Origin: Lepidonotus clava
Taxonomy: Eukaryota; Annelida; Polychaeta; Phyllodocida; Polynoidae
Reading direction: 5' to 3'
Assembly (NCBI GenBank): GCA_936440205.1
Contig: OW387135.1
Span: forward strand, 23,352,792-23,416,791
Length of the DNA: 64,000 bases
Below, piece by piece: positions 35,000 to 47,599 of this stretch (positions are counted from its first letter, which is position 1; the number at the start of each line of letters is the position of its first letter). Under the pieces are notes generated by a model that saw only the letters and a program-made list of their open reading frames with translations, searched no databases and was not told the origin of the DNA. The position numbers and the translations under genes are program-made.

Positions 35000-35712
35000 A
35001 AAGGCGCAGCATGAGGGGGGATGGACGGTTCCTCCAGGGTTGGCGCTCCTCCAGGGTGGCGCTAGTGGTAGTGCTGGAGCTGTGGTAGGCGGGAGGAGGA
35101 GGAGCGGGCTGGAGAGAGTGGCGGGGGCTACGCCTCACATACACACCACCACCACACACCGTCCTACCACCACCACCACCACACCGCCCACCGCACCTAC
35201 TGGAGGAGGCGGGCGTCCTATAGGAGGAAGGCGCTCGTGGCTACTACTTCATCCAGACCACTGCATGTTCAACCTACTCCAGGGAGTATACCCAGGGAAA
35301 ATTAAAACGCCGCTGGGGCATAAAGCATAACGGATCCGGACCCACTCACACTACAACAGGTAAAACTGAAGTGAGCAGCTCAGTTGCACCTCCGTGGGGG
35401 ATGTGGCGTTAATACACAGGAGCAGCTCGGACATGACGTACGCGCCCCGTCACTCCTCCTCCAGGGCGGGAAGGCATCCGGCGGCGGGAGGCAGCCGGGG
35501 GTGGCGGGCTAGAACCCACTGACCGAGTGCTCCCATTCCCACTTACATGTACTGCTCGCCTACTGCTCACTTACTGCTCAAAGTCCACCCTTCACGGAGA
35601 CAACAAGGCCAAGCGAGCAGCTCCTTTTGTCTAGATCTGCTCCTCCTGTGACTAATTCTACTTCTTCATTGTTTAATCTTACCCTGTTACTCGGATTATC
35701 CTAACTGGAGCC
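35000..35712 (+). promoter_or_regulatory. GC-rich island with three GAGCAGCTC motifs; possible promoter and 5' UTR
   Basis: This is the longest GC-rich tract of the window. A CAC/ACC microsatellite fills about 35139-35190. GAGCAGCTC lies at 35373-35381, 35420-35428 and 35615-35623, and ACTGCTC is repeated three times near 35550-35578. It ends in a candidate start codon and donor at 35713-35731. A promoter is inferred, not shown. Confidence 0.3.
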
Positions 35713-35731
35713 ATGCGAAGGATGCTAGCAG
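35713..35731 (+). CDS. Possible very short first coding exon
   Basis: GGAGCCATGCGAAGG gives an ATG in a good initiation context. The frame reads MRRMLA and meets a donor, CAG/GTAGGC, after 19 nt (phase 1). AT-rich DNA like an intron follows at once. The sharp change from GC-rich to AT-rich at this donor is the main argument. The downstream exon was not found. Confidence 0.2.
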
Positions 35732-36256
35732 GTAGGCCTAATTGAATATGACTGCTTTTTCAGATTTGTATCAGGCCTATACTAGGCCTAGGAGTAATAC
35801 TGTATCGTCCATTTGTACCTCAATGTGCTGTGTTATTACAAATACAAGTTAGTGTTAGTTATCCATAACGCTACCTATTTGTAGAAGCCTACAAGAATTT
35901 CATTTCCCTTGAGAAATCACAAAATCAATACTCCCAAGTTTTGTATTAGGAATTTACATTCCAAGCAGTCGACAAAACCATTCTGGTAGCCCCACAGAAC
36001 GTTAAATTCTGCTCACGGGACAAGCTAGCTATCCAATACAGTTACCCAGTCAGTTGGTAGTGTGGCTATATCTCTGAAGTTATCCCAAGTATCTGCTTAC
36101 AGCCTCCTTTAAGATATAAGGTCATGTTTGCAAATACCTCCTACGTGAGTGACCGTATAACGCGGCGGTCGGCAAGCATCAAACTCAGCGGATGTAGTTT
36201 TCTTCAATGGCCCTTCTGTAAAAGACGACTTACATTGATATAGGTCGGACACCAAA

Positions 36257-36434
36257 GCCTATATTCCACATGCCGATTTTGCTGCCGGTTTCCTAAAACT
36301 GGCAAGTGAAATAAAGGTAAAGTATTAACATGTTATATATCGTTGGAAAGGTTTACTTTTAGAATTCTTTTTCGAATGATAAATAGGATGCATGGTTTCA
36401 TGCCATTTTTCCAAAGTACGTGGTGGAATACAGG
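36257..36434. mobile_element. Fold-back MITE, copy d
   Basis: Left arm GCCTATATTCCACATGCCG, right end GTGGAATACAGGC. Interior ACATGTTATATATCGTTGGA and a GAATGATAAATAGGATGCAT word. It lies 6 bp from the next copy. Confidence 0.72.
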
Positions 36435-36440
36435 CTAAAA

Positions 36441-36644
36441 GCTGTATTCCACATACCGAATTTGATGCTGCTGATTTTGCAATTGGTTGATTTTCAGAGA
36501 ATATGGCATGAAACCTTACATCCTATATACCATTTGAAAGAGTATCGTAAGACCGTTCTAATGATATATAACATTTTCTTTTTTACCTTTATTCCCAGTG
36601 CCGACTTTTAGAATCAGCTGCAAAATCGGCATGTGGAATATAGC
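36441..36644. mobile_element. Fold-back MITE, copy e
   Basis: Left arm GCTGTATTCCACATACCG, right end CGGCATGTGGAATATAGC. Relative to copy d the interior runs in the opposite sense (CATCCTATATACCATTTGAA first, then AATGATATATAACAT), so d and e form an inverted tandem pair. Confidence 0.72.
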
Positions 36645-36659
36645 CTTTAAGGTATAGGA

Positions 36660-39600
36660 GGCTTATCCCTTCATCCCATAGGCCAAAGTTACATGTCGTG
36701 AGGAGGACTGACCTAAGATTGTGTCCCTACCGTGATAGGGATGGTGGTTTGGGATCCGCCCTAAAACAGACTATAAAGCACATTGCGGGGGGTCATTCCG
36801 ATCTCACCCTCACCCTACACGCCCCCGCCTCCCGACACACCCCAGAACATTAAGATTCGCGCCCGACACACCCCAGAACATTAAGACTGCTCGAGAAATC
36901 AATACAAGCACACTGTTAACTCTTACCCAACAAAACACCCAGAGCATATAGTTATATAGACCTTCGCATCTTTCTTTGTTTAGGTTAGAATTATTGTTCC
37001 TTTTGGATGCATTTGGCTCATAAAGTATATGATTGGATTTATAATGGCTTAGTTTGATTATGATTAATTTCATCATGTTAATTATCATAAAGAATTCACA
37101 TCTATTACGAGGCGGCTTATATATACTTATGATAACTGGGAGGAATTAATGTAAGCCGTTTGCTATGCGTACACACTCCTGAAACCCCTGATAATATACT
37201 CAAAAGATATAGGGTACCATAGACCAAAAGGGATGTAGTAACCTGAATACGATAATTTATTATTCATTGAGTACATAGCTTTACCCATTATTGTATAAGT
37301 GTTACGAGGGCTTGTAAACTCGACCGACGTATGCATATATATATACAGATCGAGTTTTGATACACAATGTTATGTAGCTAGTGCACTACAATCGATAGTA
37401 CCAGTGTTCACGATCAAGAAAAGTCTTTTAGCTTTCGCTTACAATCAAAAGTATTTGAAACACAGGGCTAATGGCCAAATAATTCTGTGATAAAAGAATT
37501 TGCTTTCTCAGAATCATCGATACCTTGAAAGAAAGTGGCCATAGATATAATAATATATATATCTTTCATTACTAAAGCTCACCCAAATGAATTGTATGCA
37601 ATTCACATTTTTATGAAGAACACACAGGCACATTTCTGGGGTTATAAAAATGACTCACCATTTAGAATGATGATAATAAGCAGATACTTATTATAATATT
37701 ACATATTGTTATGGAGAAATGATGTGGTATACAAATTCCGAACGTATTATTCCAATTGTTTTAAGGTGTCCTATACATTCTGTGCTCAATCTGAGATCCC
37801 CTTATCTGGCATTGGGCATGAGCTGTCCAACTATATATATGTGTGTAATTTGTTGCAATCTTAGACGTAAGACTTAATGGACCTGTATCTGAGAGATAGA
37901 TGTGATAGTGATTGAATAATAGATGAGACAGTTTGTCTATCTATAAGCCCTTCCATTACCGATCTTCCTCTAAGGAAAAGATAAAAGCATCGCTTTCTTT
38001 TTTACTGTTATACGTCTTACCAATGACATCATCTTTAGCATAGGTATGAGAGTACGTTACAGACCATTGTTCTTTATTTGCGATATAAGAATGATTTGCT
38101 ATCGCTATTGTTTCACTTTCACAATCCGTCGCAATACTGTAGAAATGTCAGAAATATCAGGATGCTGCCAATTTAATTTGGTAATATTGGCTGTTTAAAA
38201 AAATAAATCGAAAGGAGATTGTTATCAACATGTTGGTAAATTACGTCAGCATTACCCGTAATTAGGTTAACGCTATAAACGATAAACAATAAATCACAAG
38301 AAGACGTTTGTACAGTGGAATATTAACCTTGTTCTGCCACATAGAATCTTAATCGTAAGAGCTATAAAATGTTATACTTATAGAGGGAAGTGTAATAAGG
38401 ACAGAATCACGCTTTTCTAGATTGACACTTGAGACTATGGCTAGAGGAAGCCCTTTTAATTTGAAATTGAGATTGGAAAGAATATTCTCAGCCAGAGGGT
38501 TTCAAATGATTGAGGAAATTCTAGATTAAATCATCAAGCCTGGATTACAAATTGAGTTCTTGTTAAACCTGATTTTGAGCCATCGGGCCGTAGAACAAGA
38601 GCGGTTTTCCTCTGCTACCATATTGAGTACCTCCAGGGGGAATCAGTATTATAGCAATCACTTCTCCCTCGAGCTCTTCCACGTCAACCCCTTAAAACAT
38701 GCCTAGCACTTTTTCTTCATCATCGAATTTCATTACTGGAATGTGTCCCTGGCAGTGCCTGTATTCAATGTAATTTTGACATTGTGTACCTTGAATTATT
38801 TCTCCCCAGTCCACTCGGCTAGTTGCTGTTAGTTTGCACTAACTCGGAAAACTGAGCATTCATACTGAATTTTGATTTTCTAAAATGAAAAAGAAAACTA
38901 CATTAGTTAGTTCAAAGGCATTTGGTGAAACTCAAAAAGGGGAACTTTCCATTATGGTTTTTCAATTTGGGAGCCCTGAGACTTTTTTTGATTGTTTTAT
39001 CACTCCTCAGGGTAAACTTCAAATCTTTGTGCGTTGACAAAGATAAGAGTAACATTTCTGATGTGTTTTTATTAGCTATAGTTGATGAAAAACACGCCCC
39101 TGCCTGTCAGGACTTACCATAGCAAAGGAGAAAAGGGTGTATATAATATTATATAGACATGTTCCTCGGACACTGTCCATTCAGTAAGGGAAGTAACATA
39201 ATCCATGCCTTGGTAAATCTATAAGGGCAAGGTCTGTATCACCCCATAGATTTCATCACTGTCAACGCCCTTGATATGACCCTGCTTGCTAAAAAGGTCA
39301 TAAAGCAGCCAAACAAACCATGTTCTGTGCCCTTCTAAAGCCTAGCCCTCTGGAAAATAACAACGTCAGAGTCATATTTCACAGGATATATATGTCCCTG
39401 GGCAAATCCACTCCATTCGACTGTAGATGTTTGAAAGCTCTCATGTCCAACTGAGCATGCATGAATATCGTTTTTACCTTGTAAGTCTTCGGTGCTGAGA
39501 GGCCCCTAAGGATGAACCAAACACACTTCCTCTTATCTTCAGAAGTACGTTATAGAACAAGCAAACCATCTAAAAGCAAAGTTTTGATTTAGAAAACCCA

Positions 39601-41566
39601 CATGACGTGCAGTATTGGCATATCCTCTTGCATCTCAAAGATTTAGTACCTGTAATAGAATTAGTCTATAAATCTGCATGCAATTGCTTTTCTTATAAGG
39701 TGCTTTGATCTCAAAGATAAAAGTACCCAAAATTTCATGTCATGGGATATTGAGCAGCCTTTCAGGCATAAAGAAACATATCAACATGTATATGGATCTG
39801 ATTATTATAAATTAAGCCTATAATTCCCCACACCGAAAGTGCGAAAACTTGCCATTTGCTGTTGATCTACTTTCGATAGTTGCAATAAACAATACACAAT
39901 TGCGGGTGTAGGCAGCTGTCAATAAAATTTGTCAACCTTTTAATAAACATTTCCTGTCGATTGTCTATTGGCAGGTGATATTGACAATACACACCAAAGG
40001 CTGCCACTTTAACGAAACTTAAACAACAGTACTAGTTTCATGGCAATTTTGATTGAAAATGTGTCATAAACATGACATAATAGTGATACTGATTCTTTCC
40101 AATATTGCAGTACTAAGTGAGCAAAATCGGTATGCGTAATACAGCCTTAGGCCCTACATTTATCACATGCATATCATGCCTCTATTACACCTGTGGACAA
40201 ATGTCAGTGAGGACCTGATATGGTCAGAAAAACAGCAGGTGGGGTCCCTTTGATTAGGCTATACCTGTGATTAAGGCTATGCACCTGTATCAGACCTATC
40301 AAGTTCTCAGATGGTATTGACAAGCCCTGACCTATTAAACGATAGTGTTTAAATGGTAAATGTCTTGGTGGGATTATTTGTCGCGATTGATATCATGTCT
40401 AGTATAGAGACACAAAGGTATCAGCAAAAGCTTTGGGAAGTGAACACATGGATATTATATGTGTATACATGTACATAGATATGGATATAGGCCTATTGTA
40501 CATCTGTGAAATAAACAAACAGAACCTAATGGTGTTTAAACCATATAGATATATACATTAAGATATTGGTACATACATATACATAATATGTATGAACGAC
40601 ATATAGCTAAGCATGATTAGTAAATAAATGTAGTGGTCAAATGAATATAAGTATAATACCAATATCGGGACCCTTATTAAATACCGCACTTTAATGGTCG
40701 GCCTTAAAAGCTTAGAGGGATATGTCAATTATGAATTGTACATTTTCCCAATGAGATACCTGACGCATGCCTCAAGAAAATGGTTTTCATACATTACTTA
40801 ATGATAATACATTCTAATATTAAACGTAGCTTATGAATTAAATACCTTTATGACTTGCAATAGGTCGTATATAATTGTAGGTATTCCGTAGACAATAACC
40901 ATATGCCCGCACCTGTTAGAATTGCATGATATCAGAAAGAATAAATCTATACATCCCACCTGCCAGTCACACTGTAACATGCATTCTTTCTTAGCATGTA
41001 TAGAATATTTCTTCAGAGAAATAGCATACATGCTACACGCATGCGTGCTTCTCTAACACGAAAACTCTAACACGACAAACAAAAGAACAAAGAGGTCAGA
41101 ATAAGTTAGTATTACAAAATGTCCTCTGAAAGAGACTTATGTCTGAAAGGTAAGATACATTTTACAAAACTTGCCTGAATAGACTTTTACCAATACTAGT
41201 TCTACTGTCAGCACCCTCCAATGTGCACTAGCTATGCCTATTTCGTATAGCCTCAAATTTAAGCAATGGATGGAGTAATCCTATTTTGTTAAAAACAATT
41301 CAGATTGAGAATAAGTATAAAGAAGACCTGACCTTCATGCATTATAGTGAGAAGGCATGGATATTCACCTACCGCCATTCTTGTAAGAAGCTATGTCTAT
41401 CCCGGGGCTGAAACGGATATCCCACCGCCTGGGATACATTGCATTCACTGTTTCTATGACAATTAAACCATGGGTTATGTGAAACTATTGTTAGGGAAGT
41501 GTGCTTTGTATGGCGCATGTGTGCTGCAACGTGCATCTTTAGTTAATCAATATGTCCGCTGTATCA
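36660..41566. other. No gene seen in nearly 5 kb
   Basis: AT-rich throughout, with short open frames only. CCGACACACCCCAGAACATTAA is nearly repeated in tandem at about 36831 and 36861. A right-end fragment of the fold-back family (AAAATCGGTATGCGTAATAC) is at about 40123-40147. Confidence 0.4.
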
Positions 41567-41759
41567 CAGTAGCGGATCCAGGATTTTGAAGGGGGGGGGG
41601 GCTATTAGAAAAAATCTTTCTTAGGGACTTTTTGGCATAATTTCACAGTAAAAAATCTTTCTTAGGGACTTTTTGGCATAATTTCACAGTAAAAAATCTG
41701 CAGTTGGTCAAATAAGGAGAGGGCACGCGCCTCGTGCCCCCCTCTAAATCCGCCACTAG
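41567..41759. mobile_element. Non-autonomous element with GCGGAT ends, copy 4, with inner duplication
   Basis: Left end CAGTAGCGGATCCAGGATTT, right end AAATCCGCCACTAG. Inside, a 41-bp unit (TCTTTCTTAGGGACTTTTTG onwards) is present twice in perfect tandem at about 41612-41695. No clear flanking duplication is visible. Confidence 0.72.
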
Positions 41760-44700
41760 TTTCCCATGCTGCTCTGCACCGGTTGCATTCTCAATTTGGG
41801 GGTGTCTCTAATATCAAAGATCATGCTACTTTATGACAATGCCTGGGGGACCATTTCTTGTCACATTTCTAGGAGGGTTTATCGTATTTCCTCTCCTGGA
41901 CTTGAACACGCAAGAGTGAAACAGAACCTCCCTTCACTCAGCCTGGATCTGACAATACTGATCATAACTGATGGAGGATATTAGGAAATATAAACGAGTA
42001 TTTCCGTGACGTGCTCCTTGTGATTTTCGTCTCCTTTTCCAAATGGCCTTCATTCCTTTCAGCCTATGACATTGGTCTAAAGCTCTATAATCATTTAACC
42101 TCTGTGGTGTCTTGAGAAACCAGCTATTGACCTCCTGATGACTTAATAGAGAGGCTGGACCAGTCAGGATGCGCAGTGATTACTTCCTTAATCAGCGCAC
42201 GATGAAATGCTGCTGAATACACTGCCAAGTTCATTAAGATATGACGGGCATACTAAATCCATTAATTCAGCATATATAGTCCTATATTTCCACATATTCA
42301 CCTCTGAAATCCTTCTGCAAGTCCCATATCAGCATACACTGAAATGCTTCTAATAACACTGCCTGGCTGATTCAAATATTGTTTATCACATATGCACACA
42401 TCGGACACACATTCAACATGCAGGGAAACGTCGTCTATAGAAATGGGCGGTCTGAGAAACGTCTCAACTTTAGTACAAAGATGCTATCTCTTACATTTGG
42501 GTTAGATCTGTCTTGTTATTACATGATATAATAATATGAATGAACTCCTAACTTGTCCACACTATATGGACAGAGTTTGCTTATTCTTTTTTTACCAGAT
42601 TTTCTCGCAAACCTCTCTATATTACAGTTACTTGTTTTAGAGATATGCACTCCAATCTGAAAAAAAAATGCACGTTTGAATCTTGAAATTGAATCCACTG
42701 TGAAGTAGATGTATTATGTCTTTTGGTTAGGTGAAGCCTGTTTGAAACTAGATAAACTGCTCAAAACAGTTATCGCACAGAAAAATCTTATCCACCTTAA
42801 ACTTAGACCACATCGATTTTTCAATTAACCTCAACTGCAATGTCCGATAAGCAAACCTCTTGCTTGGTGAGTGACTGTAATGTCAATGACCTTGTTAATA
42901 CTACCGATACCATCATACAGCAGGGGGAAAATGTGTCAATACGTTTAAATGCGGTCAACCAGCATAATTCCTGACTTGTTTTCTAATTTCTATTTTGAAA
43001 AGGTCTGGAATACTTGTTTCTTATCTGGAGCAGTTTGAGCGGGGAATGATGGCAGGTCATTCCTTAGAATTAAAGCTGTAGGTTAGGTTCACCTTTTTCA
43101 CCCTTTTTTTGGAAACACTGTACACCCTGTAATTAATTGATGGAAAGCCAACATAGGGCATTACCCCGTCTTATCAACTCTATACAATTCTCCCAGTGGA
43201 CCCATTACCTGAGATTGGACTTACCAAAGCACACTGTGACGATCCCATCAATTTCCACTTTACAATCGCCATTAAAAGCATCGCTGAAACTCTGGTCTTT
43301 TCGCTCCAACCCTTAACTGAATTTGAATGTTTACAGTGTTCTTGGAAAAAGAAATGACAATTCTTGGGACTGCATATCATACTGCATGAGAAGACTATCA
43401 TAGCACTCGTAAAAACAACAAGAATCTATTAGATCACATCAGCTAGCTATTTTGCATAGGTAGACAGTAGAGCCTGTTGAGTTTGGTCATTGCTGAATTT
43501 TAAAATAAAATCTGTCTATGGTACATGACCTGAATGCAGAGATATTCTCTCTCTAAAGTGGGCGTCAAATATTTGTAAACATCCAAGGCATATAAGGCAA
43601 GTTGAACTTATCTTAAATTTACTTAATCTAATTGTCCATTGAGATCTAGTGAAAGCTGTCCAGATGTATAGTTCACTTGACGATTAAGTATGCCCTTTTT
43701 TTACTGATTATATATGACCTTTCAATATAGGTATCAAAATGTAAGCTTTTTCAAACCATGCTAGATACTATAGAGGGTCTGTTAAGGTCTTTTTTTTGAG
43801 AAATCGTTGCAGAGCATAAAAGCATCAAATTTGGTATGAGACACCTCTGAGGCATAACTATCAAATCTAGAATGGAAGCCACCTTGGAATATCAATAGGA
43901 TGGATGTGGGGGCCAAAAAACCAATATGGCCGACTTTTGCTGTAAACAATCTTATATCTCAGCTTCTAAAATGACTAAAGAGACATGCTTGGTGTCAAAA
44001 TTGGGAGATTATAGGGCAGGGAATTCAATTATTTACATGTGAAGTCAATGTGGAAATCCAAAATCCCCACTATAGATAGGGACAGGAACCTTTAAGACCA
44101 TGGTCTCCCCCACACACTATATACTCCAGGTCCACCGAATATTGGGACCTGCCTAATAGGGCTGGCGTGGATCCTTATCCGGGGGAAAACAGATCACCAA
44201 ATTAGAAGGTGTTGGGAGGCGGATGCTGCCATGCGCATATATCGTTTAAGGCTTATATATGATGGTGAGATTTTATTAGAGTAGACCCTGCATTCATTAT
44301 TCACATATGACAGGCTATAGCTAATCTATAGTAGAGTCCAAGGGAATATTGGACACAGAATTATAACTACAGATTTATATAAGTTTTTGATGTCCAATTA
44401 ATCATCCAATTTTTTTTCAAAGGGAACATTTTTCAACGATGGCTATTGAAAAGATATACACAGTGAACTTTCTATTAATTGAGGTTTGCAATACCCTTAG
44501 GCTAAGGGTAGGAAGGTGTGAAGGTTCAGCATTGCAATGCTTTCCGGATCCCATCTTGCTAACTCGATCAACTAACTCTATCACTTTCAACTCGACGTTT
44601 ACACAACCTTTTATTGTAATAAAACGTCTTGCTACTCCAGATAATGGAACGGAATTACATTAAGTGGCATCAATTATCATCTTTGTAGTATTAAAATCAT

Positions 44701-45277
44701 CAATAAAATTGCCACATAATACAGTTGGTATCTATTATCCTGAATGATTCTAGCCTGTTATTGCACAATCCCTTATCTTATATCAAAGAATATAATATCT
44801 ACAACTTCATAAGGCGTGGGCACACAAACTATGTCTTTTTGGGTAAAAAAAACGTATTGGTCTTGTGTTAACTTTAGCTAAAAATGCGTGTAAACAGGGA
44901 AAGTCCACCTATGGCGATTTCCATTTCTTTTCTTCTTAATTCTAGTAGGGCCGGAAAAAAAGACTGATGACTCTGCAAACCACAGGCAATTAGCCATTTG
45001 GAGAGGCTGTTTTGTACTTTAGATTAATTATGACCACAAGGAGAGTAAAACGTGAGAGTTCCTGTTTCCTATGACTTGGGCCAAGCTCTCATTAGGGATT
45101 AGAGGTGTAATTAACCTTTATAACATTAGGTAATACTGGCGGAAATGAGCAAATGAACCAAGGTAGTGTACATCTGTAGGGGGTTGTGTTTGATCAGGAG
45201 TATGATTAATTAGGACATAACTGATTCCAACTGCCTCTGCAGGTATGTCTTTCCACGGAAATAATTCAGCTGTGCGT
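41760..45277. other. No gene seen
   Basis: AT-rich; open frames of up to 74 codons without splice context or motifs. Nothing else supported. Confidence 0.4.
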
Positions 45278-45327
45278 GCTTATTTCTCATAATAAGCAAG
45301 GTGTTTATTTCTCATAATAAGCAGGTG
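45278..45327. repeat. Two 25-bp units, each a hairpin
   Basis: TTATTTCTCATAATAAGCA occurs twice. GCTTATT and AATAAGC within the unit can pair. Confidence 0.8.
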
Positions 45328-46171
45328 TTTATGAGGTCAAAGGAAACAGAGGTGGCCGGTGGCTGCTTCAATAGAAATATCAACTTACAAACATTGTTTT
45401 TATTGAATGGTAATTGAACTTCCGTATGACCGGATGTTGCTATAGGATATGGTAGAAAATAAGGATCATATTTCATGGGGTTGCCTCGGAATGCCTTTAT
45501 AAGGTATGAGAGATGGTCAACCTTAATAAGCCTCTTATCCACCACGAAGATCCATACCTTGATGACTGTCGGCCTGTCAACCACACACTGATTTTCCCAC
45601 TGATATACACCTGTACCACTGAATTACATACCCAAATGCCTATTCTGCATCTCAACAATAGTTGGCCAATTAACTATTCGCAAATTCAGGTAGAACCAGT
45701 GTTGAAATTCTGAGCATGTCACTGTTATTCATGTTTGTTGACAGGAAATTGCCTTTATTTCATTAAAAAAAACACGTGTATATAAGGTAATATACCAGCA
45801 TTTATCTCAACACATCCAGTGATACCTTCTAATTTCGGTATACATTCACATGCTTCTTGGATGTAGTTGAAATGTATTGCCGTACCATTAAGGATTGACA
45901 CCAGTGGTTGGGCAGAGATTTCTGGTACTCAGGACTATTACATTTTTCTTGCTCTATTTCTCTGTCTTCAAGGATATAACATTATAGTTAAATGCTACGT
46001 TTATGCTTCATCTAATGATACAATCTATATATAAAAGTGTTTTCATGTTTCCAAGTTATTGTTACAAAAAGAGAAAAGTTGATTTTTTCACTTTTATTTT
46101 TTGAACAATGATTTCTCGCATACCATCAGGGTTAGATCTTTGAGATTTCGTATGCTTATTCTAAACATTCT
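45328..46171. other. No gene seen
   Basis: AT-rich DNA, nothing supported. Confidence 0.35.
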
Positions 46172-46334
46172 AATGGAGGGAAGGGTGTCTCAGAATTTCA
46201 ATATCTATCTTCAAACTTTAAAAAAATATATATATATATAAATTAAAATTAATTTACCCTAAAGTTACCCGTTTTGGAGCATAAAATAAAAACTAAGGCC
46301 TAAATAAAAATTCTGAGACACCCTTCCCTGCATT
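46172..46334. mobile_element. MITE with AATGSAGGGAAGGGTG ends
   Basis: The arms are about 27 bp with one mismatch (core GGGAAGGGTGTCTCAGAAT at the left, its exact complement at the right). The interior is an AT-rich TA run. GGAAGGGTGTCTCGAAA at about 26872 may be a lone end of the same family. Confidence 0.8.
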
Positions 46335-46571
46335 GTGAAGTTATTGACATGTATGAAAAGTATCAGCTATGTAACACTATCGGTTAATCGGTAATCCTTG
46401 TTCAAAAATAAAAAGCTGAAAAATAGGTTTTTGAACAACAAATTTCCTAATTCTTATCTGTTCTCCTGATAACTTATATCACTAAATAGGGGAAAATTAG
46501 ACCTTTTGAATGATGTATATTGTATAGTTATGACTAACATAGGGGCGAAAATACACACAGAAACGTGAATC

Positions 46572-46721
46572 ATGGCCCAACCACCGGTGTCAATCCTTAA
46601 GCATAATGTATACCCAGGCAAAAGAAGTGCATGTATTGGTGGTTCTGGGGTTGGCTCCTCTAGCTTAGCACTACCATCAAACTGGGAAGGCGGATCTAAG
46701 CATGAATACCTGTTGGCGCAG
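46572..46721 (+). CDS. Possible first coding exon, unknown product
   Basis: An ATG in good context (ATCATGGCC) opens 50 codons, MAQPPVSILKHNVYPGKRS then GSGVGSSSLALPSNWEGG and onwards, reaching a CAG/GTGGGA donor in phase 0. Read-through stays open to a stop near 46770, and a second strong donor (AAG/GTAAGC) lies near 46780. The composition is balanced and protein-like. No family is recognised and no following exon was identified. Confidence 0.22.
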
Positions 46722-47248
46722 GTGGGATCAAATGGGCATTGGACATTGAATCTTCCTGGGTTCAGTACCTAAGATGTAAGGTAAGCCTACCCCTTGAACT
46801 GCTGACCCACAAGTGTAGCTTACTGTAGAAATGAGTTGACTGCTCCGAAAAATTACAGTGCATAAAACGGTGATTTTCGTGTTTTTAAACGTATTCTGAC
46901 AATACAGAAACTTCTTTTCATCATATCACCAGCGCATGGCAGTGAGTCGGAGTGGTAGGTTAATTTACAAGGTCAATAATCAACAAAATGAGAATCCTTG
47001 ATACTTATAAGCCTATGTTACAATGATACTTATTGAACCTACGCAAATGCTAAATGATTTTATTCTAACGACCTTCATATTATATCTATAGAAAGATAAA
47101 GATCTTCCGTTCTAACTATATCTTTCAGCTGACTGGATCCAATAGGAAATCGCTTTTGGAGGATTATAGGGTCAAGTGTCCAATAAGATGGCCCTAGACC
47201 CTTAAATTCGACACCGCGACATGGCCCTTTTTTGGGTTAGTGATATAT

Positions 47249-47356
47249 GACATGGCTATTTCTTAAATTCGACAGGATGACATGGACGTTTCTTAGATTC
47301 GATAGGGTGACATGGCTATTTCTTAAATTCAACAGGGTGACATGGATGTTTCTTAA
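47249..47356. repeat. 30-bp tandem repeat, about 3.6 units, interrupted by a MITE
   Basis: Units start GACATGGCTATTTCTTAAAT or GACATGGACGTTTCTTAGAT. The array stops at the fold-back element (47357), and GAATTCGACATGCGACATTA resumes at about 47564, so the element appears to have landed inside the array. Confidence 0.8.
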
Positions 47357-47561
47357 GCCCCATACCCACTAAGCGATTTTGCTGGCAACTGGCGATTGAC
47401 TAGAATCGACCGATTCTTATGAGTACAGCACATTGAAATGTGCATGTTTGATCTGAATTGGGATTTGGTGCTAAAATCGGCCAATTATTGGAGTATAATC
47501 GACCGATCTTAGCATAAACCAGTCGGCCGACTTGGTCAAAATCGCCTAGTGCGTACGGCCC
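47357..47561. mobile_element. Fold-back MITE, copy f (GCCCCATACCCACT ends)
   Basis: The left arm GCCCCATACCCACTAAGCG is preceded by TTAA. The right end reads CGCCTAGTGCGTACGGCC, a weaker complement. The interior ATTGAAATGTGCATGTTTG is shared with the 3.4-kb copy. Confidence 0.7.
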
Positions 47562-47599
47562 TTTGAATTCGACATGCGACATTAGCAGAGTAGGACCCC

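Noticed and set aside
46630-46770. tRNA-derived SINE (GGATCAAAT, GGGTTCAG words)
   Set aside because: Spacing and order do not fit A and B boxes, and no poly-A or second copy is seen.
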